Positions 1 through 5,774 of a stretch of 9,604 nt of DNA are shown one piece after another. The DNA lies in contig JAKONM010000312.1 in NCBI GenBank assembly GCA_022701925.1, positions 1 through 9,604 of the forward strand. Direction: 5' to 3'. The notes beneath the pieces are model-generated. The model was not told the origin of the DNA and ran no database searches. It worked only from the letters and a program-made list of their open reading frames with translations. A program made the position numbers and the translations under genes. Numbering within the stretch: position 1 is the stretch's first letter; every line of letters starts with the position of its first letter. The stretch comes from Microbacteriaceae bacterium. GTDB taxonomy: Bacteria; Actinomycetota; Actinomycetes; Actinomycetales; Microbacteriaceae.

Positions 1-399
1 GTGGTGCGTGCTGGTGTAGTCGTCGCGGATCTGCAGGCCCGCGTCGCTGGCCCGGCCGATGGTGAGCGGCTCGCTGCCCAGCGGGATCTCGAGCCCCGCC
101 TTGCCGCCGGAGGTGATGACGAGGACGGTCGCGGGCCCGGACGCCGTGCGCGAGGGCCCCGTGACCGGCGGGGCGGCGGGCGCCGGGGCGGACGGCATCG
201 ACTGCACCGCCGGCGGCATCGAGGAGACCGGCGGCGCCGCCACGACCGACGGGGCGCCCGCGGCCACCGCGTCATCGGGCATGCGGCGGACGCGGCCGCC
301 GAACAGGTCGCTGCGCAGCGCGTACACGACGGCGAAGACGAACACCCACAGCAGCGCCAGGAACGCCACCCGCAGCACGAGCAGCGTGAGATCGTTCAC
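1..399 (-). CDS. fhaB: FhaB-like membrane-anchored FHA domain protein (C-terminus outside window)
   Basis: This phosphothreonine-reading adaptor is partial: 133 codons are visible and the end lies beyond position 1. The GTG start at 399-397 overlaps the fhaA stop as GTGA, so translation is probably coupled to fhaA. Residues 5-27 form one hydrophobic membrane helix (LLVLRVAFLALLWVFVFAVV). A Pro/Ala/Ser/Met-rich linker follows to about residue 88. An FHA domain then begins (ATVLVITSGGKAGLEI), with the phosphopeptide-binding Arg in TIGRAS (R116) and the start of the SxxH motif in DDYTSTHH. The order N-terminal helix, linker, FHA is that of mycobacterial FhaB/FipA, a substrate of PknA/PknB tied to cell division and wall synthesis. 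By family synteny, pstP, rodA, pbpA and kinases may continue off the left edge. Base and codon use match the neighbours. Confidence 0.88.
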   Translation of the reverse strand, partial: MNDLTLLVLRVAFLALLWVFVFAVVYALRSDLFGGRVRRMPDDAVAAGAPSVVAAPPVSSMPPAVQSMPSAPAPAAPPVTGPSRTASGPATVLVITSGGKAGLEIPLGSEPLTIGRASDAGLQIRDDYTSTHH

Positions 400-1073
400 C
401 GGTGGTCCCCCGCGGCCAGCGGCACCACGCGGAACACCATGCGGGTGCGGCCCGCCTGCAGCACCGAGTCGCCGGGCAGCGCCGCCCGCGTGAGCCGCGC
501 CCCGTTGAGGGTCGACCCGTTCGTCGACCCCAGGTCGCGGGCCTCCGCCCGCCGCCCGTCCCACACCACCTCGAGGTGCTTGCGGCTGATGCCGCCGTCG
601 TCGACCGTGATGTCGGCCTCGGAGCCGCGGCCCACGACGGTGCGTGCACCGAGCCGGTGCGTCCGGCCGTCGATCTCGAGCACGGGCGTCCAGGTCACCT
701 CGACCCGCTCGGACGCGCTGCGCACGTCGAGCATGCCCACCGTCAGCGACGGGTCCGCCTCCAGCGCGATGACCGGCGGCGAGACCATCTGGTAGCGCTG
801 CTGCGCCGCGTACTGCGTCAGCAGGTCGGTCAGCTCGTCGATCAGGCCGTCGCCGAGCCCCGTCATCGCGGCGTGGTCCTCGGTGCTCATCCGCACGGTG
901 AAGCGGTTCGGCACCAGCACGCGGTCCCGCGCGACAGGGGAGGCGTGGGTGTCGACCTCCTTGCGCAGGGCGGAGGTGATCTCGACGGGCTGCAGGCCGG
1001 AGCGGAACGTGCGGGCGAAGAGCCCGTTCACGCCTCGCTCGAGTCCGCGCTCGAAGCTGTCGAGAATGCCCAC
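396..1073 (-). CDS. fhaA: FhaA-like DUF3662 and FHA domain protein
   Basis: This 225-residue cytoplasmic signalling adaptor starts at a GTG. Residues 1 to about 115 match the FhaA N-terminal DUF3662 domain (MGILDSFERGLERGVNGLFA, then the RDRVLVPNRFTV strand). Residues 135-220 are a complete FHA domain: GRGSEAD with R149, ISRKH (S163, H166) and LGSTNGSTLNG (N185). In mycobacteria FhaA binds phosphorylated partners of PknB such as the MviN pseudokinase and regulates peptidoglycan precursor export. The start is supported by the conserved MGxxxxFERxLE opening and by GAGGGA at 1085-1090, although the 11-nt spacing is rather long. The Pro/Gly-rich linker that makes the mycobacterial protein about 527 residues long is nearly absent here. 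The gene overlaps fhaB by 4 nt and is divergent from the tRNA-Leu gene. Confidence 0.92.
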   Translation of the reverse strand: MGILDSFERGLERGVNGLFARTFRSGLQPVEITSALRKEVDTHASPVARDRVLVPNRFTVRMSTEDHAAMTGLGDGLIDELTDLLTQYAAQQRYQMVSPPVIALEADPSLTVGMLDVRSASERVEVTWTPVLEIDGRTHRLGARTVVGRGSEADITVDDGGISRKHLEVVWDGRRAEARDLGSTNGSTLNGARLTRAALPGDSVLQAGRTRMVFRVVPLAAGDHR

Positions 1074-1101
1074 CTCTAGAAACGTCCCTCACAGCCCAGG
1101 G

Positions 1102-1123
1102 GCACGGGACGACCCGTGCACGG
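1102..1123. repeat. Inverted repeat and palindrome at the fhaA transcript start
   Basis: GCACGGG (1102-1108) and CCCGTGC (1113-1119) form a perfect 7-bp inverted repeat around a 4-nt loop. It overlaps a perfect 10-bp palindrome CCGTGCACGG (1114-1123). Both lie just downstream of the predicted fhaA -10 box, so they could be an operator or a hairpin at the 5' end of the leader. The structure is directly visible; a function is inferred. Confidence 0.55.
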
Positions 1124-1130
1124 TCGGGCC

Positions 1131-1136
1131 AGGCTA
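1131..1136 (-). promoter_or_regulatory. Candidate -10 box for fhaA-fhaB
   Basis: On the minus strand this reads TAGCCT, the same hexamer as upstream of the Ser/Thr kinase gene. Transcription would start near 1124, leaving a leader of about 50 nt that contains the GAGGGA ribosome-binding site at 1085-1090. I saw no convincing -35 box. Confidence 0.4.
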
Positions 1137-1198
1137 ACGGCCGCGCACCGTCTCCGGGGGGCACCGGGGCCCGCGCGCCGGAGCGGGCCGGGACGCCG

Positions 1199-1207
1199 TG
1201 CTAATCT
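1199..1207 (+). promoter_or_regulatory. Candidate extended -10 promoter for tRNA-Leu
   Basis: TGCTAATCT is an extended -10 element (TGN followed by TAATCT). It stands 35 nt before the first base of the tRNA, a usual distance for a short processed 5' leader. No clear -35 box is present, which extended -10 promoters can tolerate. Confidence 0.45.
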
Positions 1208-1242
1208 CGTCAGGCCGTCGGCGCCCCCGGGTGCCGAGTCAC

Positions 1243-1326
1243 GCGCGAGTGGCGGAATAGGCAGACGCGCACGGTTCAGGTCCGTGTGCCCGAAAGGGCG
1301 TGGGGGTTCAACTCCCCCCTCGCGCA
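1243..1326 (+). tRNA. tRNA-Leu (anticodon CAG)
   Basis: This is a class II tRNA of 84 nt. The acceptor stem pairs GCGCGAG (1243-1249) with CTCGCGC (1319-1325), with A1326 as discriminator base. T1250 is the conserved U8. The anticodon stem is CACGG/CCGTG (1270-1274 with 1282-1286) around loop TTCAGGT, giving anticodon CAG at 1277-1279, which reads CUG. The long variable arm GCCC-GAAA-GGGC (1288-1299) identifies the leucine type. The T arm is GGGGG-TTCAACT-CCCCC (1302-1318). CCA is not encoded, since the genome continues CAG, so it must be added by nucleotidyltransferase. CUG is the commonest leucine codon in these genes, which fits a heavily used tRNA. Confidence 0.97.
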
Positions 1327-1330
1327 CAGC

Positions 1331-1362
1331 AGAAGGCCCCGGCGGACGTCGGGGCCTTCTTC
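1331..1362 (+). terminator. Rho-independent terminator, possibly bidirectional
   Basis: AGAAGGCCCCG (1331-1341) pairs perfectly with CGGGGCCTTCT (1350-1360), an 11-bp stem with an 8-nt loop, followed by a weak T-rich tail. It begins four bases after the tRNA. Because the stem ends in A/T pairs on both sides and the next gene converges from the right, it may stop both transcripts. Confidence 0.8.
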
Positions 1363-1411
1363 CGTTCCAGGCGGATGTCGAGCCGGCTCGGGAACGTCGG
1401 AGCCGCCGAGG

Positions 1412-1648
1412 TCAGCGGGGATCGGCGCGGTTCACCCAGTCGGCGACGCTGCCGTGGCCGCCCTGCAGCTCCCACGGCAGGGGCTCCGCCAGCACGACCG
1501 GGTCCGTCGGCGGCGCGTCGAACGGCCCGGACGGGCCCACGCTGCCGTAGACGTCCAGCCGCGCCGCGTTGCGCAGGCTGGAGGACAGCGCGGAGCCGCG
1601 CCCGTCGCGCAGCCCGAGCAGCCCTCGCAGCCGCATGTTGAAGCCCAC
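1412..1648 (-). CDS. Small protein of unknown function
   Basis: This is a 78-residue product (74 if the internal ATG at 1636 is used). I do not recognise it. It has a basic N-terminus (MRLRGLLGLRDGRG), a Ser/Asn-containing stretch (SALSSSLRNAARLDVYG), a Pro-rich middle (PSGPFDAPPTDPVVLAEPLP) and a Trp-containing end (GSVADWVNRADPR). There is no evident membrane helix, signal peptide or Cys motif. Support for coding is the strong G/C bias at third positions and balanced residue use, including Asp, Asn, Phe and Trp, unlike the Arg/Ala-rich products of antisense frames. There is no Shine-Dalgarno, but a -10-like CATCAT lies 6 nt before the GTG, matching the leaderless spacing seen for other genes here. 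It converges on the tRNA-Leu terminator. Confidence 0.55.
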   Translation of the reverse strand: MGFNMRLRGLLGLRDGRGSALSSSLRNAARLDVYGSVGPSGPFDAPPTDPVVLAEPLPWELQGGHGSVADWVNRADPR

Positions 1649-1654
1649 GCGGGA

Positions 1655-1660
1655 ATGATG
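1655..1660 (-). promoter_or_regulatory. Weak -10-like box for the 78-residue gene
   Basis: On the minus strand this reads CATCAT, one mismatch from TANNNT, and ends 6 nt before the GTG at 1648. The spacing suggests a leaderless transcript. The imperfect hexamer keeps confidence low. Confidence 0.3.
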
Positions 1661-1690
1661 CCTGGTCGGGGGCGCCTTCGCGACCCCGCG

Positions 1691-1747
1691 CCGGACCCCG
1701 TCCGGGTCGGCGTCCGCCGCTGAACCGCGGTGGACGCCGTCCCGGAC
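1691..1747. terminator. Strong hairpin downstream of the DUF2945 gene, no T tract
   Basis: GTCCGGG (1700-1706) pairs with CCCGGAC (1741-1747), and CGGCGTCC (1708-1715) with GGACGCCG (1732-1739). A T-T mismatch separates them. CCGC (1717-1720) and GCGG (1727-1730) extend the stem to a TGAACC loop, about 20 pairs in all. A further CCGGAC at 1691-1696 can instead pair with GTCCGG at 1700-1705. The hairpin begins 14 nt past the DUF2945 stop codon (1761), so a U-tract-free terminator for that gene is the simplest reading. Confidence 0.6.
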
Positions 1748-1760
1748 GATCAGTCGGCGA

Positions 1761-1970
1761 TCACTCCTTCTCGAGCGCGTCGGGCTTGTGCACCGCCTCG
1801 CCGCCCGACTTCTCGCTCTTCACGAGGTACTGCGGGTCGTCCTCGGAGGCGCGGACCTGCCGCCCGCCCGCCTTCGTGTCCTCGGTGATCTTCTCCTCGA
1901 CCACGCCCTCCGCCTCGCCGCCGTGCGACTTCCACGAGACCTGGTCGCCCTTCTTGAACTCATCAGCCAT
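1761..1970 (-). CDS. DUF2945 / Hva1 TUDOR-domain small protein
   Basis: This small soluble cytoplasmic protein of 69 residues appears complete. The whole length fits the DUF2945 (hypervirulence-associated TUDOR) family. It opens MADEFKKGDQVSWKSHGGEA, the beta-barrel strand that names the fold. The second strand is EGVVEEKITEDT, followed by QVRASEDDPQYLVKSEKSGG and the typical AVHKPDALEK ending. The protein is highly charged, with no Cys and no membrane segment. Family members are common single-domain proteins in soil bacteria and their role is not known; binding to nucleic acid or protein is only suggested by the fold. The ATG at 1970 is the family's usual start, and TACGGT sits 6 nt before it, so the mRNA is probably leaderless. 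It lies 47 nt beyond the kinase stop codon, but its own promoter argues against a shared operon. Confidence 0.85.
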   Translation of the reverse strand: MADEFKKGDQVSWKSHGGEAEGVVEEKITEDTKAGGRQVRASEDDPQYLVKSEKSGGEAVHKPDALEKE

Positions 1971-1976
1971 GGCAGG

Positions 1977-1982
1977 ACCGTA
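1977..1982 (-). promoter_or_regulatory. -10 box, leaderless promoter of the DUF2945 gene
   Basis: On the minus strand this reads TACGGT, with six bases between it and the ATG at 1970. Transcription would therefore begin at or next to the start codon. No Shine-Dalgarno is present. Confidence 0.5.
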
Positions 1983-1998
1983 GGGCCGCGATCCTGAA

Positions 1999-2012
1999 CG
2001 CCCCCGGGGGCG
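1999..2012. repeat. Short palindrome after the kinase gene
   Basis: CGCCCCCGGGGGCG is a perfect 14-bp palindrome beginning 5 nt past the kinase stop codon. With no spacer it can only form a short-stemmed hairpin. It may aid termination, but in sequence this G+C-rich it could be chance. Confidence 0.3.
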
Positions 2013-2017
2013 CCGCG

Positions 2018-3415
2018 TCAGTGCCGCAGCCGGTCGCGCAGGCGGTCCTCGAGCCGGCGCAGCCCGCGCTCGACCTCGCGCTGCGCCCGATCCCGCCCGC
2101 GGGCGGCTCCGTGGCGGTCCGACGTCTTCACGGCCGGCGCCTGCACCGCGGGCGCGGCGGGTGCCGGCGCCGCCGCCGACGCGGTCCTGCTGGGCGCGAC
2201 GGACGGCGCGGCGCTCGGCGTGCGGCTCGGGGTCGGCGTCGGGGCGGGCGAGTGGCGCTGGACGGCCGGAGCGCTGGACGACGGGGCGGTCTCAGCGCTC
2301 GCGGGGGGTCCGCCTCCGCCCAGCAGGGCAGCGCCGCCGCCGGCCAGCCCGAGCGCCGCGGTCAGCGCCCCGGCCGCCAGCAGCGCCCGGCGGCGGCGCA
2401 GCGGCGCGCGTCGGGGCCGCAGGGCGGGGGTCCACGAGGTCGGGGGGCCCAGCACCGGCCGCTGCGCGAGCGGCCGGGTCACGCCCGGCTCGATCGCCTC
2501 GGTGGGCAGGTCCTCGACGGGCGTGCCCGGTCGCAGCACCGAGGCGGGCAGCACGTCGGTCGCGCGCGCCTCGTCGGGCAGCGGCTCCGCGGAGCGGGGC
2601 AGGGCGCGCAGGCGTTCCGCCACCGCTCGGGCGTCCGGGCGGTCCTCCGGATCCCGGGCGGTCATCGCCGTCAGCAGCCGGCACCACTCGCGGCCCGCCG
2701 CCGCGGGCATCTCCGGGTCGCGGACCAGGCGCGCGGTGACCGACTCGGCGACCCCGCCGGGGAACGGGACCCGCCCGGTCAGCGCCTCGATCGCCAGCAG
2801 GCCGAGCGCGTAGACGTCGCAGGGCGGGCCGATGCGGCCGCCCGACACCTGCTCGGGGCTCAGGTAGGCGGCGGTGCCGACGACCTGGCCCGTCGCCGTG
2901 AGCAGCTGCTCCGCCCGCATCAGCTGCGCGATGCCCAGGTCGGCCAGCTTCACGTCCCACCGGCCGGCGTCGGGGTCGGCGGTCAGCAGCACGTTGGCGG
3001 GCTTCAGGTCGCGGTGCACGACGCCCGCGGCGTGCAGCACCTGCAGCGCGCCCGCCGCCCCCTCCAGCACCCGCGCGGCGTCGGCGGTCGACAGCCGCCC
3101 GCGGTCCGCCAGCACGCGGCGCAGGTCGGGGCCGTGCACCAGCTCCATCGCGAACCACACGGTCTCGCCGGTGCTCGTGCGGTCGGCCCCCGCGTCGTAG
3201 ACGGCGACCAGGCTGGGGTGGTCCAGCCGGGCCAGGTACTGCGCCTCGCGGCGCAGCCGCTCCTGCTCCACCGCGTCCGCACCGGCGCGCACGACCTTGA
3301 CCGCGACCTCGCGGTCGAAGCGCTCGTCCCACGCGCGGTGCACGGAGCCCATGCCGCCCGTGCCCACGATCGGGCCCAGGCGGTAGCGCTCTCCGAGCAG
3401 CGGCAGCGTCTTCAT
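2018..3415 (-). CDS. Membrane-anchored Hanks-type Ser/Thr protein kinase
   Basis: This receptor-like kinase has 465 residues. Residues 11 to about 272 form the kinase domain: glycine loop GTGGMG (18-23), ATP-binding K40, helix-C E57, catalytic loop HRDLKPANVLL (D136, K138, N141), DLG in place of DFG (D159), threonines for activation-loop phosphorylation (T173, T175, T181) and SPEQ (186-189). A cytoplasmic linker precedes the basic stop RRRR and one membrane helix (344-366). About 100 extracellular residues follow: a Ser/Pro/Thr/Ala-rich stretch, then a charged helix. There are no PASTA repeats, so this is not PknB. I chose the ATG at 3415 because TAGCCT lies 7 nt before it. A GTG at 3433 would add six residues and has a G-rich stretch in front of it. 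Substrates cannot be read from the sequence. Confidence 0.93.
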   Translation of the reverse strand: MKTLPLLGERYRLGPIVGTGGMGSVHRAWDERFDREVAVKVVRAGADAVEQERLRREAQYLARLDHPSLVAVYDAGADRTSTGETVWFAMELVHGPDLRRVLADRGRLSTADAARVLEGAAGALQVLHAAGVVHRDLKPANVLLTADPDAGRWDVKLADLGIAQLMRAEQLLTATGQVVGTAAYLSPEQVSGGRIGPPCDVYALGLLAIEALTGRVPFPGGVAESVTARLVRDPEMPAAAGREWCRLLTAMTARDPEDRPDARAVAERLRALPRSAEPLPDEARATDVLPASVLRPGTPVEDLPTEAIEPGVTRPLAQRPVLGPPTSWTPALRPRRAPLRRRRALLAAGALTAALGLAGGGAALLGGGGPPASAETAPSSSAPAVQRHSPAPTPTPSRTPSAAPSVAPSRTASAAAPAPAAPAVQAPAVKTSDRHGAARGRDRAQREVERGLRRLEDRLRDRLRH

Positions 3416-3422
3416 CACGAGG

Positions 3423-3428
3423 AGGCTA
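3423..3428 (-). promoter_or_regulatory. -10 box, leaderless promoter of the kinase gene
   Basis: On the minus strand this reads TAGCCT, with seven bases to the ATG at 3415. A possible -35 box, TCGACC, lies 16 nt farther upstream (revcomp of 3445-3450). A transcript from here starts at the ATG and would exclude the upstream GTG at 3433. Confidence 0.5.
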
Positions 3429-3535
3429 GGCACGCCCTCCCCCCGGTCGAGGGAGGCGCCCCCGGGTCGGCGGAATCTCCTGTCGCCGGATGGGCGATCG
3501 GGTCTTCCGGTGCCCGAGAGGAGCGCCGACCGGCC

Positions 3536-5008
3536 TCAGTGGTGCGACTCGCGCCAGACGCGCTCGAAGGGCAGGCGCCAGGCGTACGGCGCGATCAGCT
3601 GGTGGATCGCGTTCGGGCCCCAGCTGCCGACGGCGTACGGCCGCACGGGCGGGGCGTCGTCCAGCAGCGGCTGGCTGACCTCCCAAAGGCGCTCGATGCC
3701 CTCGGCCGTCGTGAACAGCGTGTGGTCGCCGCGCATCGCGTCCAGGATCAGCCGCTCGTAGGCCTCCAGCACGTCGCCCGCGTTCGCCGTGTCCTGCATG
3801 GCGAACTGCATGCTCATCTTCTCGAGCTTCATGCCCGGGCCGGGCTTCTTGCCGTAGAAGGAGAGCGACATCTTGCTGGCGTCCGCAAGGTCGAACGTCA
3901 GGTGGTCCGGGCCCTTCGCGCCGATGCCGGAGCCGGGCGGGAACATCGACTGCGGGGGCTCCTTGAACGCGATCGACACGATGCGCTGGCCCTCGGCCAT
4001 CTTCTTGCCGGTGCGCAGGTAGAAGGGCACGCCGGCCCAGCGCCAGTTGTCGATCTCGCACTTCAGGGCGACGAACGTCTCGGTCTCGCTCTCGGGCGAG
4101 ACCCCCGGGATGTCCTTGTAGCCGACGTACTGGCCGCGGACCACGTTCGCCGGGTCGATCGGCTTCATCGAGTTGAAGACCTTGTTCTTCTCCTCGCTGA
4201 TCGCCTTCGGCTCCAGCGCGGTCGGCGCCTCCATCGCGACGAACGCCAGGATCTGGAACAGGTGCGTCACGACCATGTCGCGGTAGGCGCCGGTCGACTC
4301 GTAGAACGACGCCCGCTGCTCGAGGCCCAGCGTCTCCGGCACGTCGATCTGGATCTGCGAGATAAAGTTGCGGTTCCAGATGGGCTCGAACAGCCCGTTG
4401 CCGAAGCGGATCGCCAGGATGTTCTGCGCCGGCTCCTTGCCCAGGAAGTGGTCGATGCGGAAGATCTGGCTCTCCGCGAACGTCTCGTGCAGGCGCCGGT
4501 TCAGCTCGACCGCGCTGGCGAGGTCGGTGCCGAAGGGCTTCTCCATGATGATCCGCGAGCCCTCCACCAGCCCGGCGGCGGCGATCGTCTCGACCGCGGC
4601 GAGGGCGGCCTTCGGCGGCACCGACAGGTAGTGGATCCGGCGGGCGCTCGGGCCCAGCCGGCCGGCGGCCTCGGCCACCGCGCGCGCCAGCGCCTGCGGG
4701 CCCGCCTTCGACGGCACGTAGTGCAGCTTCTCGGCGAAGTGGCGCCACTCGTCGTCGTTCAGGCGGCGGCGGTCGAACTCGTCGAGCGCCGCCCTCGCCT
4801 GCTCGCGGTAGGTGTCGTCGTCGAGGTCCTCCAGCGACGTGCCCACGATCTCGATGTCGGGCGTGAGGGAGGAGAGCACCAGGTTCGCCATCCCGGGCAG
4901 CAGTTTGCGCTTGGCCAGGTCGCCGGCGGCGCCGAAGAGGACGACGACGTGCGGTGCGGTCGCCTGCGTGGACTTCTGGTACTGCCGCTCGGCCTGCGTC
5001 AGGGTCAT
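3536..5008 (-). CDS. zwf: Glucose-6-phosphate 1-dehydrogenase
   Basis: This cytoplasmic enzyme oxidises glucose 6-phosphate to 6-phosphogluconolactone with NADP(+), the entry step of the oxidative pentose phosphate path. From the ATG at 5008 it has 490 residues, the usual family length. The dinucleotide-binding motif is FGAAGDLAKRKL (G26, G29, D30). EKPFG is at 156-160 and the substrate-binding RIDHFLGKE at 184-192. The catalytic-base region is STGAYRDMVVTH (H249). The C-terminal domain has YVGYKDIPGV, FYLRTGKKM and the near-terminal VGSWGPNAIHQL. Longer in-frame starts at 5026 and 5029 would add MMRDNRR and lack any ribosome-binding site. GACAAT lies 6 nt before 5008. It follows the HAD gene by 41 nt. 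No opcA, pgl or gnd is adjacent. Confidence 0.97.
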   Translation of the reverse strand: MTLTQAERQYQKSTQATAPHVVVLFGAAGDLAKRKLLPGMANLVLSSLTPDIEIVGTSLEDLDDDTYREQARAALDEFDRRRLNDDEWRHFAEKLHYVPSKAGPQALARAVAEAAGRLGPSARRIHYLSVPPKAALAAVETIAAAGLVEGSRIIMEKPFGTDLASAVELNRRLHETFAESQIFRIDHFLGKEPAQNILAIRFGNGLFEPIWNRNFISQIQIDVPETLGLEQRASFYESTGAYRDMVVTHLFQILAFVAMEAPTALEPKAISEEKNKVFNSMKPIDPANVVRGQYVGYKDIPGVSPESETETFVALKCEIDNWRWAGVPFYLRTGKKMAEGQRIVSIAFKEPPQSMFPPGSGIGAKGPDHLTFDLADASKMSLSFYGKKPGPGMKLEKMSMQFAMQDTANAGDVLEAYERLILDAMRGDHTLFTTAEGIERLWEVSQPLLDDAPPVRPYAVGSWGPNAIHQLIAPYAWRLPFERVWRESHH

Positions 5009-5014
5009 GCGGCG

Positions 5015-5020
5015 ATTGTC
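5015..5020 (-). promoter_or_regulatory. Candidate -10 box for zwf
   Basis: On the minus strand this reads GACAAT, one mismatch from TANNNT, ending 6 nt before the ATG at 5008. The spacing matches the leaderless genes nearby. zwf may also be read through from the HAD gene 41 nt upstream. Confidence 0.35.
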
Positions 5021-5049
5021 CCGCATCATGACGGCCGCCGGGTGGACGG

Positions 5050-5739
5050 TCAGCGGACGTCCGACGCCGATCCGGCCGCCGCACGGCCCAGCACCAGGGG
5101 AGGCAGGTCGGCGGGGGCCTCGGCCGCGCCGATCGCGCCCGCCCGCTCCTCGGGCGCGCCGTAGCCCCATCCGGCGACGATCGTCGGCACGCCGTGCTCG
5201 GCGGCGCCCTCGACGTCGTGGCTGCGGTCGCCGACCATCACGGGCCGCGCGGTGTCCGCACCGGCCTCGCGCAGCAGCAGCAGCGCACGCTCGACGACCT
5301 CCGCCTTGCGGCTGCGCGACTCGTCCTCGGAAGCGCCCGCGACCGCCGTGAACAGCGGCCGCAGGCCGAAGTGGTCGAGGATCCGCAGCGCGGTCGACTC
5401 GGGCTTGGAGGTCGCCAGCGCCAGCGGGATCTCGGCGCCGATCTCGCGCAGCGCCTGCTCGACGCCCGGGTAGGGCGCCGCGTCGAACGCCCCGGCCGCG
5501 CGGTACCGCGTGCGGTAGGCCGTGAGCACCCGCTGCGCCTCCGCGCCCTGCACGCCCGCGATGTCGCGCAGGCCGTCGAGGATCGGCGGGCCGACGAACT
5601 CGAGCAGCCGGGCCGGCGACGGCACGGGCAGGCCCAGCTCGGTCAGCACGAGCGCCAGCGTGCCGGTGATGCCGGGCGCCGAGTCCATCACGGTGCCGTC
5701 GAGGTCGATCAGGGCGACCGTGAACGGGTGCGAGGGCAT
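5050..5739 (-). CDS. HAD-family phosphatase, phosphoglycolate phosphatase-like
   Basis: This soluble 229-residue hydrolase of the haloacid dehalogenase superfamily has the Gph/YjjG-type helical cap (C1). Motif I is DLDGTVMDS with nucleophile D12 and acid/base D14. The cap covers about residues 20-88 and includes EFVGPPILDGL. Motif II is LATSKP (T110), motif III is K145 in SRKAEVV, and motif IV is VGDRSHDVEGA (D171, D175). A GWGYG segment near the end is typical of this branch. The substrate cannot be fixed from sequence: phosphoglycolate, a nucleotide or a sugar phosphate are all possible. Its place between a sugar kinase and zwf makes a role in clearing phosphorylated sugars or damaged metabolites attractive, but that is inference. 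The ATG is supported by a -10 box 6 nt away. The start codon lies 31 nt past the ROK stop. Confidence 0.92.
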   Translation of the reverse strand: MPSHPFTVALIDLDGTVMDSAPGITGTLALVLTELGLPVPSPARLLEFVGPPILDGLRDIAGVQGAEAQRVLTAYRTRYRAAGAFDAAPYPGVEQALREIGAEIPLALATSKPESTALRILDHFGLRPLFTAVAGASEDESRSRKAEVVERALLLLREAGADTARPVMVGDRSHDVEGAAEHGVPTIVAGWGYGAPEERAGAIGAAEAPADLPPLVLGRAAAGSASDVR

Positions 5740-5745
5740 CGGGGC

Positions 5746-5774
5746 AGCGTACGGGCCGCTCCGGCGCCGGTCAG
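5746..5774 (-). promoter_or_regulatory. Leaderless promoter of the HAD gene (-35 and -10)
   Basis: On the minus strand, CTGACC (revcomp of 5769-5774) is followed by 17 nt, then TACGCT (revcomp of 5746-5751), then 6 nt to the ATG at 5739. Spacing is ideal for a housekeeping sigma factor. The -35 box contains the TGA stop codon of the upstream ROK gene. This is the best-formed promoter in the window. Confidence 0.6.

Noticed and set aside
1..795. Plus-strand frame over fhaB and fhaA
   Set aside because: It is antisense to two FHA genes that show full motifs; the product is Arg/Asp/Gly low complexity.
2021..5164. Plus-strand open frame of more than 1000 codons antisense to the kinase and zwf
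   Set aside because: It is the mirror of two well-supported genes. Its product is Arg/Gly/Ala/His-rich with no domain, the usual result of high G+C at third positions removing stop codons on the opposite strand.
5009..5170. N-terminal extension of zwf
   Set aside because: Starts at 5170 would overlap the HAD gene and give a Gly/Arg/Pro-rich lead-in absent from the family; the ATG at 5008 gives the normal length.
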